This document shows, piece by piece, positions 1 through 9,543 of a stretch of 64,000 nucleotides of DNA (position 1 is the stretch's first letter; every line of letters begins with the position of its first letter). A program made the translations under genes and the position numbers. The notes under the pieces were generated by a model. That model ran no database searches and had not been told where the DNA came from. It saw only the letters and a program-made list of their open reading frames with translations. The DNA is from Rhodobacteraceae bacterium Alg238-R152 (lineage in GTDB: Bacteria; Pseudomonadota; Alphaproteobacteria; Rhodobacterales; Rhodobacteraceae). The DNA is taken from the NCBI GenBank assembly GCA_900537125.1, contig UNRJ01000003.1, positions 62,001 to 126,000 of the forward strand, written 5' to 3'.

Positions 1-781
1 TACGCCAGAGCCACAGCGGTGTGCGCAGCGCAGCTTTTGGCCAACCGCATGCTTGGAACGCGCTTAAAAACCGACGCCTGCCCGGGCGGTCATCATCGAG
101 AATGTTGAGAATGCCCACACCGGTCAATTCGCGGGCCGCTTTTAAGAGGGTTTCGGCAGCCAAATCCACCCGGCACAGCGGCACTTCGCCACCGCCGTCG
201 ATCACCAGCATGGTGTTGCCAACTGTCGGACCAATATGCGCGTTGAACAGGTGATTTGGCCCCCAGACTGCGCCCAAACGTAGAACAGACAGCGCGTAGC
301 CATACAGCGATGCGCCGTCTTGAAAGAGGGTTTCTTGGGTCTGTTTGGCCTTGGCATAGGCGTCGCGGCCAATGGTGTTCACCGGTGTGGTTTCGGAGAC
401 GTCACCCTGTTTGGATACCGCGCTGACGTCATAAACTGAGAGCGAACCCGCCAGAACAACATGCGGTACCTGTGCGGCAATCAACGCGTCGATCACTGCC
501 ACCGAAGCCGCCAAAGTGTCTCGTTCCTGATCTCCAGACAGCGTGGCAGCGCAATGGATGAGCGTGCGCATGCCTTCCAAGGCATCTGTCAACCCATCGC
601 CTGCGCTGGTCAGGTCCATGGCAATGATGTCTACGGTGGGATCGCCCTGCCACGCGGCGGGCACTTTCGCCATGTCCCGGACAAAGATGCGCAGGGGTAT
701 ACCGTCTGCACGGGCGGCCTCGACACAGTGGCGCCCGATAAACCCGGTGGCTCCGGTTATGGCCAGTGTCGGCGTGCTCAT
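1..781 (-). CDS. NAD-dependent epimerase/dehydratase family protein (3' end outside window)
   Basis: An open frame runs from the ATG at 781 off the left edge, giving at least 260 residues. The N-terminus has the Rossmann motif GATGFIG near residue 9, and a YAKAK stretch fits the YxxxK catalytic pair of extended SDRs. Such enzymes epimerise, dehydrate or reduce nucleotide sugars, often for surface polysaccharide synthesis; the exact substrate cannot be read. Its ATG overlaps the TGA of the upstream oxidoreductase by four bases (ATGA), so the two are probably translated together. The C-terminus is not visible. Confidence 0.88.
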   Translation of the reverse strand, partial: MSTPTLAITGATGFIGRHCVEAARADGIPLRIFVRDMAKVPAAWQGDPTVDIIAMDLTSAGDGLTDALEGMRTLIHCAATLSGDQERDTLAASVAVIDALIAAQVPHVVLAGSLSVYDVSAVSKQGDVSETTPVNTIGRDAYAKAKQTQETLFQDGASLYGYALSVLRLGAVWGPNHLFNAHIGPTVGNTMLVIDGGGEVPLCRVDLAAETLLKAARELTGVGILNILDDDRPGRRRFLSAFQACGWPKAALRTPLWLWR

Positions 782-1911
782 AGAGCCCACGGCATTGGCG
801 CAAGTGGTTCACAGCGTGTGGTCATGTCCTGTGCACAGCCATCAGCACCAGCGTTTTGAATGGCAAGCGTGACCTCGTTGAGGTGCAGGGCAAAATCAGG
901 CGACAGGCGGCAGGGGCGATCCTCGGCCAAGGAATCCAACATTTCGACCGGTCCCAAGGCAAAGTTCATCGCGGCCGCACCCCAACGGGTCACTTTGGGG
1001 TGGGTGTCGCCTTTGATCTTCTGGCGCGTACCAATTGGATGTTCAACAAGGCGACGGCGCAAAGTGAAGCGGCGGTGGAATTTTACGGGCGCGTCATTGT
1101 CCCAAGCCTGTTTCACTTGCAACACCCCTTTGTCGCCAAACAGGCGGATCTTGTGATCGTGGCTGGCGACAATGGAACAGGTCAGGCGCGCGGTGATGCC
1201 GTTTTCAAAAAACAACGTGGCGGTGGAGAAATCTGGCGTGCCTTGTGCCTCTTTGCCGGGCAGGCATTCGGCGGAGGCGGCCACCACCCGGCGCACGGTG
1301 CCAAACATGCCAATCAGCCAGGTGAGATAGTAGCCAGCGTGTTCCAGAGTGCAGCCAACGGCAAATTCATCTTGCGCAGGCCAAGGCGCGCCGCTTTCAC
1401 TTGTCCAATCGGCATAAGGCGCTTGAGGGATAAACCCATCGTCCAGCTCTGCATAAATCAGGCGCACCGGCCCGGCTACGTCGTCACGCACAGCTTTGGC
1501 CAATGTCTGGGCCGCCTCGCCCAATACCGAAGCTGGCGCGGAAGACAGAAGCAGGCCTTTCTGTGCCGCCAATTCGTGCAGGGCGATAGCGTCGGCCATT
1601 TCCATGGCCAGGGGCTTTTCAGAATACACGTGATGCCCGGCCTCAAGGCAGGCACGGGAGATCTCATAATGCGCGTCGGGGTTGGTCAGGTTCAGCACCA
1701 GAGATTCTTGTGGTAGATTGCCCAGAAACCGCTCTAAGCTGTCGGCGGTGTGCACATTCCAATGGTCGGCAAACGCTGCAAGCCGGTTGGGATCATGGTC
1801 AAACACCTGCGTCACAGCGATGTCGGGATGGGCCGCAAAGGACCGCATGTAAAGGTCGGCGACAAAGCCGCATCCAATAATAGAAACACTGCGGGTTTGG
1901 GCAGCAGGCAT
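778..1911 (-). CDS. Gfo/Idh/MocA family NAD(P)-dependent oxidoreductase
   Basis: 377 residues. The N-terminal nucleotide-binding motif is GCGFVADLY, and the family motif EKPLAM contains the catalytic lysine region. The family oxidises or reduces sugars and sugar nucleotides using NAD(P). The C-terminal alpha/beta substrate domain is complete. An AAGGA about ten bases upstream supports the ATG at 1911. It is followed with a 4-bp overlap by an epimerase-like gene, so the pair probably makes or modifies an activated sugar for the polysaccharide locus. The substrate is unknown. Confidence 0.88.
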   Translation of the reverse strand: MPAAQTRSVSIIGCGFVADLYMRSFAAHPDIAVTQVFDHDPNRLAAFADHWNVHTADSLERFLGNLPQESLVLNLTNPDAHYEISRACLEAGHHVYSEKPLAMEMADAIALHELAAQKGLLLSSAPASVLGEAAQTLAKAVRDDVAGPVRLIYAELDDGFIPQAPYADWTSESGAPWPAQDEFAVGCTLEHAGYYLTWLIGMFGTVRRVVAASAECLPGKEAQGTPDFSTATLFFENGITARLTCSIVASHDHKIRLFGDKGVLQVKQAWDNDAPVKFHRRFTLRRRLVEHPIGTRQKIKGDTHPKVTRWGAAAMNFALGPVEMLDSLAEDRPCRLSPDFALHLNEVTLAIQNAGADGCAQDMTTRCEPLAPMPWAL

Positions 1912-2099
1912 GGGCGGGAATCCTTTTGAACCAATACGGCATGACTATAGGTATTTTGGCGTGAAATACCACCAAGGCTGGCTGGGGCAGTAGGGGAATT
2001 GTGGCGCTTTTGAACCACTTGGCGGAAATTGAATCGCCGTTTCTGACGTCGCGTGAGGGAGTTGGTAAGGTATGGCGAGATTAAGCCAAAGGACAGCAA
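1912..2099. promoter_or_regulatory. Divergent intergenic region
   Basis: 188 bases separate the leftward oxidoreductase from the rightward WecG-type gene and must hold promoters for both. I see no clear operator or hairpin. The AAAGGA just before 2100 serves the WecG-type gene. Confidence 0.4.
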
Positions 2100-2849
2100 G
2101 TGCAGTTTTCCACCATCAAGGGACCGGTGACGGTCAATGTTGCGGATCACGCGTCCTTGGAGCGTGTAGTGCGGGCGCGGTTTGCGACCCAGCAGGGCTT
2201 TGCGCTGGCCACCATCAACCTCGATCATCTGGTGAAACTGGCCAAAGACAAAGCTTTTGCTGCGGCTTACCTGGCGCAGGATTTTGTGGTGGCGGATGGC
2301 AATCCGATTGTGTGGTTGTCGCGCAAGGCTGAGAAGCCGGTGGAGTTGTTACCAGGCGCGGATTTGGTGCTGCCTTTGGCGCAGTGGGCCGCAGAGGAAG
2401 ACACCCCCGTGGCGTTGATTGGTAGCACGGAGGAGGCACTGGCCGCGGCAGCGGAGGCGTTGAAGGCGCAAGTGCCGGGGCTGGAAGTGGCAGCTTGTAT
2501 CGCGCCGCCGATGGGGTTTGATCCCGAAAGCGCGGTGGCGGAGGCTGTGTTGAAACAAGCGGCAGAAGCCGGCGCGCGGATGGCGTTTTTGGCACTCGGT
2601 GCACCTAAGCAAGAACGACTGGCGGCACGGGGGCGGCAGGCTGTGCCGCAGATGGGCTTTGCCAGCATCGGCGCCGGGTTAGACTTTCTCGCGGGCACAC
2701 AAAATCGGGCTCCGGAATGGGTCCGCAAGCTGGCGCTGGAGTGGCTCTGGCGCGCATTGAGCAATCCGGCACGGCTGGCGGGGCGCTATCTGCGCTGTAT
2801 CGGGATTTTGCCGCGCCTGATGAAAGAAGCGCGTGCACAGCGGTACTAA
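2100..2849 (+). CDS. WecG/TagA/CpsF family glycosyltransferase
   Basis: 249 residues, starting at a GTG with AAAGGA about seven bases upstream. The family transfers N-acetylmannosamine or its uronic acid (or related sugars) to an undecaprenyl-linked acceptor at the inner membrane. Visible family features are the early INLDHL segment, the ADGNPIVW acidic motif near residue 63, and the later ALGAPKQE segment with the conserved PKQE. Length is normal for the family. Its last four bases overlap the 3' end of the convergent SDR gene. The donor sugar is not determinable from sequence alone. Confidence 0.9.
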   Translation: MQFSTIKGPVTVNVADHASLERVVRARFATQQGFALATINLDHLVKLAKDKAFAAAYLAQDFVVADGNPIVWLSRKAEKPVELLPGADLVLPLAQWAAEEDTPVALIGSTEEALAAAAEALKAQVPGLEVAACIAPPMGFDPESAVAEAVLKQAAEAGARMAFLALGAPKQERLAARGRQAVPQMGFASIGAGLDFLAGTQNRAPEWVRKLALEWLWRALSNPARLAGRYLRCIGILPRLMKEARAQRY

Positions 2850-3598
2850 GTTGGGATGTGTCGCGGCTTGTGGCGTTTCAAGCGCACGGCGTCTTTCAAG
2901 CGACCTTTGAGACCACGGGGCGGCAGGATCTCGCGGTCCATCTCAAACACGGCACCATTCAGAGATGGGTCGTCCCAAAGCGCTAGACTCGCGCCCCATT
3001 TGGCCGCCACTACCGGGTCTAACCCCTCGACCAAACCCATCTTTGTGTTGAGCATACCGGGCATCCAAGTGCTGATCACAATCTTGGGCAAACGGTCGCC
3101 TAGATCTGCCACCAAGGCGCGTGAAAACGTGGTCACCGCGCCCTTAGACACAGAGTAGGCCGCACTGCAGGGCAATGGGTGCATGTCGGCAAAGCTGGAT
3201 ACGCTGAGGATCCGGCCCCGACCGGCGTCGCACATGTCTTTGAGTGCTTCAGAAGTGCAAGCCACCGTGCCGCCCAGGTTGATGGCCACGGTTTGCATGA
3301 AGCTTTCTGGCGTTTCGTCCAACATATCGCAGTGCGGGTAGACACCCGCGTTGTTGATCAGGATCGACACGGGGGCGACGGCGCGTATGTCGTCAAAGGC
3401 TGCGCGCACTTGAATTGGGTCAGAGACATCTGCGACGATGGGTGTGAAGGAGTCTCCGGCCATCGCCGCGGTTTTGTTCAGCGCCTCTTTGCGCCGTCCC
3501 AAGCCTGCCACCAGCAGGCCTCGCGCGCAGAGCTCTACCGCCAAAGCTTGTCCCAGACCGGAGCCTGCACCGGTGATGACTGCCATCTGTTTAGCCAT
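2846..3598 (-). CDS. SDR family NAD(P)-dependent oxidoreductase
   Basis: 250 residues, a classical short-chain dehydrogenase. It has the TGAGSGLG cofactor loop near residue 10, NNAG near residue 86 and the catalytic YSVSK. The ATG lies eight bases inside the end of the GMC oxidoreductase gene, with AGGAG seven bases upstream inside that gene, so the two are translationally linked. The pairing of a flavin oxidase with an SDR is compatible with oxidation followed by reduction of the same sugar carbon; that is inference. The Arg/Lys-rich tail (last 25 residues) is longer than usual. Confidence 0.9.
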   Translation of the reverse strand: MAKQMAVITGAGSGLGQALAVELCARGLLVAGLGRRKEALNKTAAMAGDSFTPIVADVSDPIQVRAAFDDIRAVAPVSILINNAGVYPHCDMLDETPESFMQTVAINLGGTVACTSEALKDMCDAGRGRILSVSSFADMHPLPCSAAYSVSKGAVTTFSRALVADLGDRLPKIVISTWMPGMLNTKMGLVEGLDPVVAAKWGASLALWDDPSLNGAVFEMDREILPPRGLKGRLKDAVRLKRHKPRHIPT

Positions 3599-5162
3599 TG
3601 GGCGTCTCCTGTGCGTTTAGCTTTGCCACCACAACTTCGCCCACCCGCAAGGCATTGGCGGCAATGGTCAGCGACGGATTTACCCCCATGGATGTTGGCA
3701 TAAAACTTGCGTCCGCCACCCAGAGATTGGCCACGTCGTGAAGCTTGCAATTGCGATCCAAGACCGAGGTCTTGGGGTCGTCGCCAAACCGCAGGGTGCC
3801 GCACGGGTGGCCAAAGTTGAGCTCCGGCCCGGCACCAATGAAAGCCATCCGCACTCCTTTGAGGCCCGACTTAAGCATTTTGCGAAAGACCTTGCGGCGG
3901 GCGAGTAACTCCGGTGCCATATCGTAAGTCACAGCCAGTTTTTGCGGATCATCAGGATCAAACAGCACCCGGTTCTCGGCGTATGGCAGATCTTCGAGGA
4001 TGCCGACAAAGATCTTCGCACTGCCAAACAGTTTTACCGCCACGGCGGCAGGCACGCGTGTGAACTGGCGCAGCCAGCGCAGATTTCTGAGCGGAGAGCG
4101 GTCAAACGCCATGTTGAGATAGTGCACAATCTCGCCATACCGTGCCTCAACCCCCAAAGCTTGCACCATGCCAAAACGGCTGCCAGCTTGGTGATAAAGG
4201 TCTCGAAAGGCGAGGGCTTTGCTAGGGCCGCTGCTGGGGGTGCCACGTTTGGGCCAGAGGGCAAACATCTCGTTCAGATGAAACATGAGGTTGCGCCCAA
4301 CAAGATCGTTTTTATTGCCCACCCCCTGAGAGGCCGAAAGCAAGCGCGGAGAGTGCAAAGCGCCAGCAGCCAGTACATATGCGCGGGCTGTGAGCGTGAC
4401 GTCAGTGCCCTTGCGGTGCGCCTTTAGTTCGGAAACCCTACCGCTGTTGGTGGTAATTTCCTGTACTTCGGTTAAATCCAGAAGCGCGGCGTTGCCTGTC
4501 TCCAAGGCAGGTTCCACACCAGCAGACCGTCCGTCCATCTTGCAATTTGTCGGGCATTTTCGGCCCAGGTATTTCTCAAACCCCTCCTGATCTCGAACGG
4601 CCATATGTCCTTGGTAAGGATGTAGGCCCGCGTCTTGCATCGCTTCAAACAGGGCTTTATCGGCGGCCAACATTTTGGTGGGTGCAAGCAGGTTGCCCTC
4701 GGGGGCCAACGGATCAGGCGTGCCGCGCACGTGGAATATTTCTTCGGCGCGACTCAAATAGGGCGCCATTTCAGCGTAAGACACCGGCCAACCGCCTGTT
4801 GGATGGGGTGTCTCGGGGCTGTCATCCAAATCGTGTGGTGCCGGGCGTTCCAACGTGGCCGCATAAAACACCGAACTGCCGCCAACCCCGGCCCCCAAAG
4901 GCGCGTTGAAGGTGGTGGTCACGCCGTTCACCGTGGCATGCATGGGGTCCGGCCAATAGCCGCGCACTAGGCGGGCTTCACGATCCCAGATGTTGGGGTT
5001 GAGCTCTTGCTCTTCGGCGCGCACGCCCACGGGGCCACGTTCGACAAACAGCACCGACAGGTCTTGCTCCGCCAAATACCGCCCGATGGTGCCACCGCCC
5101 ATGCCTGTGCCGATGACAATCACATCCCAGGTTTTACTGGCAGCCTGCGCAAGGGTCATCAT
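3591..5162 (-). CDS. GMC family FAD-dependent oxidoreductase
   Basis: 523 residues. The N-terminal FAD-binding motif is VIGTGMGGG (about residue 15), followed by the VERG segment. The C-terminal GMC signature contains HPCGTLRFGD and, later, GVNPSLTIAANALR, supplying the His/Asn active-site region. GMC enzymes oxidise alcohols or sugar hydroxyls to carbonyls with FAD. The start overlaps the stop of the upstream acyltransferase by four bases (ATGA) and the end overlaps the SDR start, so acyltransferase-GMC-SDR form one leftward operon. The substrate is probably a locus sugar or lipid-linked sugar, by context only. Confidence 0.9.
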   Translation of the reverse strand: MMTLAQAASKTWDVIVIGTGMGGGTIGRYLAEQDLSVLFVERGPVGVRAEEQELNPNIWDREARLVRGYWPDPMHATVNGVTTTFNAPLGAGVGGSSVFYAATLERPAPHDLDDSPETPHPTGGWPVSYAEMAPYLSRAEEIFHVRGTPDPLAPEGNLLAPTKMLAADKALFEAMQDAGLHPYQGHMAVRDQEGFEKYLGRKCPTNCKMDGRSAGVEPALETGNAALLDLTEVQEITTNSGRVSELKAHRKGTDVTLTARAYVLAAGALHSPRLLSASQGVGNKNDLVGRNLMFHLNEMFALWPKRGTPSSGPSKALAFRDLYHQAGSRFGMVQALGVEARYGEIVHYLNMAFDRSPLRNLRWLRQFTRVPAAVAVKLFGSAKIFVGILEDLPYAENRVLFDPDDPQKLAVTYDMAPELLARRKVFRKMLKSGLKGVRMAFIGAGPELNFGHPCGTLRFGDDPKTSVLDRNCKLHDVANLWVADASFMPTSMGVNPSLTIAANALRVGEVVVAKLNAQETPNG

Positions 5163-7240
5163 TGTGCCGACCGAGCCATCACCGGGTAGAACACTGACCG
5201 CATCCTCTGCGCGGCAGCGTTGGTCACGTGATTGTTGTCAAAATACTGTCCCACACCACCTTGTGCTGCGTCGCATAAAAACGGGTCACAGAACCAGCTC
5301 CACGTGTCCAAAATGGTGGCACCGCTTTTTGCCAGCGCCGCCGCCGCGCCGCGCTCACGTGTTTTGGCATCGGTGACGGTGATCTGCCCGATGCGCCGCG
5401 CCAGTTGTTCTGACAATCGGCCATGCACCAGTGCACGCGCCACTTTGGGGGCGCTGTAATTTTGAATTTCAGGCGGTTGGCGTAAGATATAGACCTGCCG
5501 GTCCAAATTGCCGATATCCGCCACGGTTGCTGCCAAAGCCTGACCCAAAAGGGCGTCCTGGGTCATGGGGCCAAATAGATCACTGTGCAGGCGGATGGTG
5601 TTATGTGCATCATTTCCGCTGCCCTTGCCCGATGCGTAGTAGGTCCATCGCCCAACCAACACGACTTTCTGTAGATCGCGCATATCACGCAGGGCTGTTT
5701 GGATTTGCGCATTGGCCGCAGAACATGCGGCGTCTTGTGCCGGTGTGGCGGCGCTTTCGCGTTTCTCCAGATCAAACGCCGGGGCACAGCCCGCGCGCCA
5801 AATCACCAAGGCGCTGCGATCTGCTTCGCGCGCGGCCTGTTTGAGGCCTTCGTAATAGGCCCGCACATGGCTGTCGCCCCAAATGATCAGGCTGGGTTCG
5901 TCGTTCTCTGGTCCAATTGGGCAGATCTCGATGTCCGCAAACGGGCCATCGGACGGTACGTAGCAGTCGGAGAAATCCTGCAAAAAATCACCGGTCGCGG
6001 CGATGTGCATTTGTGCTTGCTCGCCAAAGCGTTTGGGCATGCCATCCGCTTTGAAAACCATAAAGGACAGTCCAAGTAAGCTGACTGAGGCGAAGGCGGC
6101 GGTGAACAACAGGCTCCAAGCGGGCAACTTTTTGGCCTGCCGCACCGGCTGTTCGATCAGCCGCCAAGAGAGCCCGGCGAGCACAAAGGAAATTGCGATC
6201 CACAGCGCCACTTCGCCGGGGCCACGATACTGGCCTTGCAGGTATTTGGTGAAGACAAACACCGGCCAATGCCAGAGGTAAAGTGAGTAGGAGATCAGCC
6301 CAATCAGCACAGGTATCCGCATTGAAAGGCCCCGGTTGACCCAATTGTCATCCTGCCCATTTCCGATCAACAACACGGTGCCCAAAACCGGGAAAATCAC
6401 CTGCCAACCGGGGAACCCTTCGCCGGGCACAACCAGCGCAACGGAGGCCAGCACAAGCGCAAGGCCGACCCAACTCAGCGCTTGATGGCGCCGCCACAGT
6501 TCGGGGCGCTCGCAGTTTAGGACCGCGAGGCCAACGCCTGCCAACAGTTCCCACGCGCGGAACGGAAAAAGGAAAAACGCGGCGGGATGGGACAGGGGCG
6601 TGACTATCAGGCTGCTTATGAGGGAAAGCCCAAATATCGCACCCAAAGCCCAGACCATCACGGTTTTGTTGCGGGCAAACAGCAGGAACAGAAACGGTAG
6701 GAAGATGTAGAATTGCTCTTCCACCGACAGGGACCACGTGTGCAACATGACTTTGTCTTCGGCAGCGCCATCAAAATAGCCGGATTGGCGGAAGAACAGC
6801 ACGTTGGAGAGATAGACCGTGGCGGCAATCACGCCTTTGGCAGTCTCGCGGAAGTCATTGGGCAGCAGGATCAGCGCACCAACAATCAGCACCACAAAAG
6901 CCATGACAAAATAGGCAGGTGCCAGCCGTTTGATCCGGCGCAGATAGAACCGCCCCAAAGCCAGTTTTCCGGTGTCCTGATGTTCGCGCCACAAAATGCC
7001 GCCAATCAGGAAGCCAGAGATCACAAAAAAGATGTCGACGCCAACAAACCCGCCGCCAAATCCCGGCACGCCAAAGTGATAAAACACCACCGCCAGCACC
7101 GCGATTGCGCGCAGACCGTCGATCTCCGACCGGTGACCTTTGGCGGCCTGCCGATCGGCGGCAAGTTTGGGCGCGGAGGTTTCTACCTCAGGCGACTCTG
7201 GGGTGCTCATGCGCGGGCGCATCCTTGGGTTGCTTTGCAT
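5159..7240 (-). CDS. OafA/YrhL-type acyltransferase with C-terminal SGNH domain
   Basis: 693 residues from the ATG at 7240, which has GGAG three bases before it; the ATG at 7210 with AAGGA further off is an alternative. The membrane acyltransferase-3 domain begins with HRSEIDGLRAIAVLAVV and spans roughly residues 35-390 with about ten hydrophobic helices, including the FFVISGFLI segment. The C-terminal half is a soluble SGNH hydrolase-like domain with IWGDSH (block I) and a late DNNHVTN (block V). Such two-domain proteins O-acetylate surface glycans, the membrane part passing acyl groups to the periplasmic SGNH part. It heads the GMC-SDR operon and likely decorates the locus polysaccharide. 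Confidence 0.93.
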   Translation of the reverse strand: MQSNPRMRPRMSTPESPEVETSAPKLAADRQAAKGHRSEIDGLRAIAVLAVVFYHFGVPGFGGGFVGVDIFFVISGFLIGGILWREHQDTGKLALGRFYLRRIKRLAPAYFVMAFVVLIVGALILLPNDFRETAKGVIAATVYLSNVLFFRQSGYFDGAAEDKVMLHTWSLSVEEQFYIFLPFLFLLFARNKTVMVWALGAIFGLSLISSLIVTPLSHPAAFFLFPFRAWELLAGVGLAVLNCERPELWRRHQALSWVGLALVLASVALVVPGEGFPGWQVIFPVLGTVLLIGNGQDDNWVNRGLSMRIPVLIGLISYSLYLWHWPVFVFTKYLQGQYRGPGEVALWIAISFVLAGLSWRLIEQPVRQAKKLPAWSLLFTAAFASVSLLGLSFMVFKADGMPKRFGEQAQMHIAATGDFLQDFSDCYVPSDGPFADIEICPIGPENDEPSLIIWGDSHVRAYYEGLKQAAREADRSALVIWRAGCAPAFDLEKRESAATPAQDAACSAANAQIQTALRDMRDLQKVVLVGRWTYYASGKGSGNDAHNTIRLHSDLFGPMTQDALLGQALAATVADIGNLDRQVYILRQPPEIQNYSAPKVARALVHGRLSEQLARRIGQITVTDAKTRERGAAAALAKSGATILDTWSWFCDPFLCDAAQGGVGQYFDNNHVTNAAAQRMRSVFYPVMARSAQ

Positions 7241-7377
7241 TTGCTCCAAAAAACATGACTTTCCCGGCCCCCGCAAGCGCCTCTGGGACGCAGAGTTAAG
7301 TTGCTTTAACACCGAGGTTTTGCGACAACGCTTTGAAACCGCCCGATTTTGCGGGTTTTGTCGCGGAGGCAAACGCT

Positions 7378-7890
7378 GTGCAGATTGACCAAAATGTGTC
7401 CGCCACAGAGCCGGATTGGTCGCGAGAGCTGCCAAAAGGCTTTTGGGATCCCGGACCAAAGCTGTTGCGTGCACTACGCCGGTATCAAAGTGCCCAAGCC
7501 AGAGGCGGGCTGTTTGCGATACTGATGTCCAAGCGCTGGGTGCTTTCCCATCGGTTTTGGTCGCTGATGACTCAATCCGAGGTGCATCTGAATATGCAGA
7601 TTGCCGGGGGGCTTCGTTTGCCACATCCCACCGGGATTATTGTGCACCCGAATGCCAAGATTGGTCCAAATTGCCAGCTGATGCATCAGGTGACCTTGTC
7701 TGGGGATGTGGTGCTTGAGGGCCATGTGGATGTGGGGGCTGGCGCCAAAGTGATTGGGCCACTGACCATTGGGGTGGATGCCGAAGTGGGCGCCAATGCC
7801 GTGGTCACCAACGATGTGCCTGCTGGTGCGGTTGTGGGTGGCGTGCCGGCGCGGGTTCTGAAGATGAAGCCAGGCTACGAGGTATCGTAA
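7378..7890 (+). CDS. Serine acetyltransferase-like hexapeptide acyltransferase
   Basis: 170 residues from a GTG that has a strong GGAGG eight bases upstream (7365-7369); an upstream TTG at 7333 lacks such a site. The second half is a left-handed beta-helix of hexapeptide repeats (IIVHPNAKIG, VDVGAGAKVIG, AEVGANAVV) ending in VVGGVPARVLK, typical of CysE/LacA-type enzymes. It lacks the long N-terminal helical domain of housekeeping CysE, so within this locus it more likely acetylates a sugar than serine. It lies divergent from the acyltransferase and converges on the polymerase gene. Confidence 0.88.
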   Translation: MQIDQNVSATEPDWSRELPKGFWDPGPKLLRALRRYQSAQARGGLFAILMSKRWVLSHRFWSLMTQSEVHLNMQIAGGLRLPHPTGIIVHPNAKIGPNCQLMHQVTLSGDVVLEGHVDVGAGAKVIGPLTIGVDAEVGANAVVTNDVPAGAVVGGVPARVLKMKPGYEVS

Positions 7891-7891
7891 G

Positions 7892-9439
7892 TCACAACAC
7901 AGTGCGCGGGCGTTTTGGCGGCTGTGGTTGCTCTTGTGTGTCTTCCTGAGCCTCTTCTGTTTCACTCTCCTGCCCCATACTCATCGGGCTGCGCCGTAAG
8001 GCTGATGTGGTATCGCGTCGCAATTGCGCCAACCGTTCGGCATGGCCAAACAACGTCCCTGCAATCAGCCAGGTGGTTGGGGTGAGGGTTGCATTGGGCA
8101 GCATGTCGATCATGTTGAACCCCAGCATCAGCGCCAGCGGTCCGACATAAGGTGACAGCCCATGATTGCGCGGGGTTCCAGTCTGTTTCTGATCCAAAAG
8201 GGCGAAGGAAGTCTCCTGCTTAAAACTGTCTCGGTCGGCCACTTTAATTCGCCCAAGCTCACGGTTGATGAGGAATATGGGTAAGGCCATCAAGCCAAAC
8301 TCTGCGATATAGCCGACCCAGCCCCAGACGCCGAGAACGATGATCCAGTAACCATCTGTGACCGAGGTGATCAGGCCCGTTGTGGGGTCATGGATATGAT
8401 TGCGTCCCCAGATACCCCAGCCAAACAGCGGTTTGCGCATGGCGTGATCGAGTAAGATGTCCTCGTTTTCAATTCGGAAGCTGAGGGAATGCGCCCGCTC
8501 TGCACTTACTTTTTCGGCCTGAGCGATGATCGCATCACTGGGGACCAGTCCGGTGGTTTTGAGTACCGGGTAAGCAAGCATCATCACTGCTAACACCGAG
8601 GCTATTTTGACTTGAGCGCGGGTGTTGAGGGCGACAATCAACAGGCCGGCAGCCCCAGCATAGATCAGCGTGGCAAGCGTTTTGCAGAGCACTAGAACTG
8701 CCGCCAGGTAAAACACAGCAATCAGGTATTTGGCCCGGGTTCGGCTGGTGTCTGCTTTCCAGAGTGTGAGCGTGGCCAAAAGGGCAGTGAGCACAAAATA
8801 TGCCAGCCAGATACCGTGGTAGAGGAACACCATCGGGCGGTAACCCCCGCCGCGAATGGTTTGGCTGAACAGGTGTTGATAATAGCCGTAAACCCAGTTG
8901 TTGAGCTGCGGACTGAGCCGCACTTCCATCAGGATTGGCAGGGAATAGGCTAGGCCTGCAATTGCCAATGCAAATAGGAGGTCACGCTGATCTTCACGTG
9001 TGCGCAGCAGCGCGCGGGCCATCAGAAAGCCGATGATTGTGATGAACTGGTTGATCGGCTGGGCTATGGCGTCCTGGAGATATAAGCCACGCACAAATCC
9101 TTCGGTGAAAATCAACGGCTCGCCATTGGTGAACACTGTGAGCACGGGGCTGAGGATCAGCAGGCCTAAGAGCCAGCGGGCAACAATGTTGTCCGGCAGC
9201 AGCTTGGGGCGTTGTGGCAACACAAAGAACACCACAATCAGAATTGCCAAATTGGGCAGGCTGCCTTTGTCCAGCGCGGGCATTAGTGGGAAATCAAATT
9301 CCGCAGGGGGAGGCGGCAGTAGCAGATACGCGCCCAGCAACGACCAGATCAACGCACGCCCGGGCGGTAAGCTGACAAACAACCGCCAAATGACCACAGG
9401 CCAAAGCATAAGCATCAACGTGGCAAGCAGGTTGGGCAT
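7892..9439 (-). CDS. O-antigen ligase/polymerase-like membrane protein (Wzy-type)
   Basis: 515 residues from the ATG at 9439; a GTG at 9481 has no ribosome site. It is a polytopic membrane protein with about ten to twelve hydrophobic helices. A large loop near residues 300-350 carries the RIENEDILLDHAMRKPLFGWG segment, resembling the periplasmic loop of O-antigen ligase/polymerase proteins (the LFGWG motif is typical). The C-terminus is an acidic, Gln/Pro-rich cytoplasmic tail. The likely role is polymerising lipid-linked repeat units in the periplasm. It lies between the acetyltransferase and the priming transferase. Confidence 0.82.
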   Translation of the reverse strand: MPNLLATLMLMLWPVVIWRLFVSLPPGRALIWSLLGAYLLLPPPPAEFDFPLMPALDKGSLPNLAILIVVFFVLPQRPKLLPDNIVARWLLGLLILSPVLTVFTNGEPLIFTEGFVRGLYLQDAIAQPINQFITIIGFLMARALLRTREDQRDLLFALAIAGLAYSLPILMEVRLSPQLNNWVYGYYQHLFSQTIRGGGYRPMVFLYHGIWLAYFVLTALLATLTLWKADTSRTRAKYLIAVFYLAAVLVLCKTLATLIYAGAAGLLIVALNTRAQVKIASVLAVMMLAYPVLKTTGLVPSDAIIAQAEKVSAERAHSLSFRIENEDILLDHAMRKPLFGWGIWGRNHIHDPTTGLITSVTDGYWIIVLGVWGWVGYIAEFGLMALPIFLINRELGRIKVADRDSFKQETSFALLDQKQTGTPRNHGLSPYVGPLALMLGFNMIDMLPNATLTPTTWLIAGTLFGHAERLAQLRRDTTSALRRSPMSMGQESETEEAQEDTQEQPQPPKRPRTVL

Positions 9440-9543
9440 TGGCGTCAGGTCTTCCTTTGTGAGCGGTGTGGTCGGGCCCACACAAACGCAAAACGCGCGC
9501 CATGACTATAGCGCGCGTGTCTCAAACTGTCAGGGTGTGGCGT

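Noticed and set aside
778-1911. Opposite-strand open frames of 98 to 286 residues inside the oxidoreductase gene
   Set aside because: They mirror a well-supported coding gene in high-GC DNA and have no family motifs.
7333-7377. Upstream TTG start for the hexapeptide acetyltransferase
   Set aside because: The GTG at 7378 has a strong GGAGG eight bases upstream, while the TTG has none.
7241-7624. N-terminal extension of the acyltransferase by 128 residues
   Set aside because: It would overlap the divergent acetyltransferase gene and has no domain or membrane segment; the ATG at 7240 or 7210 is better.
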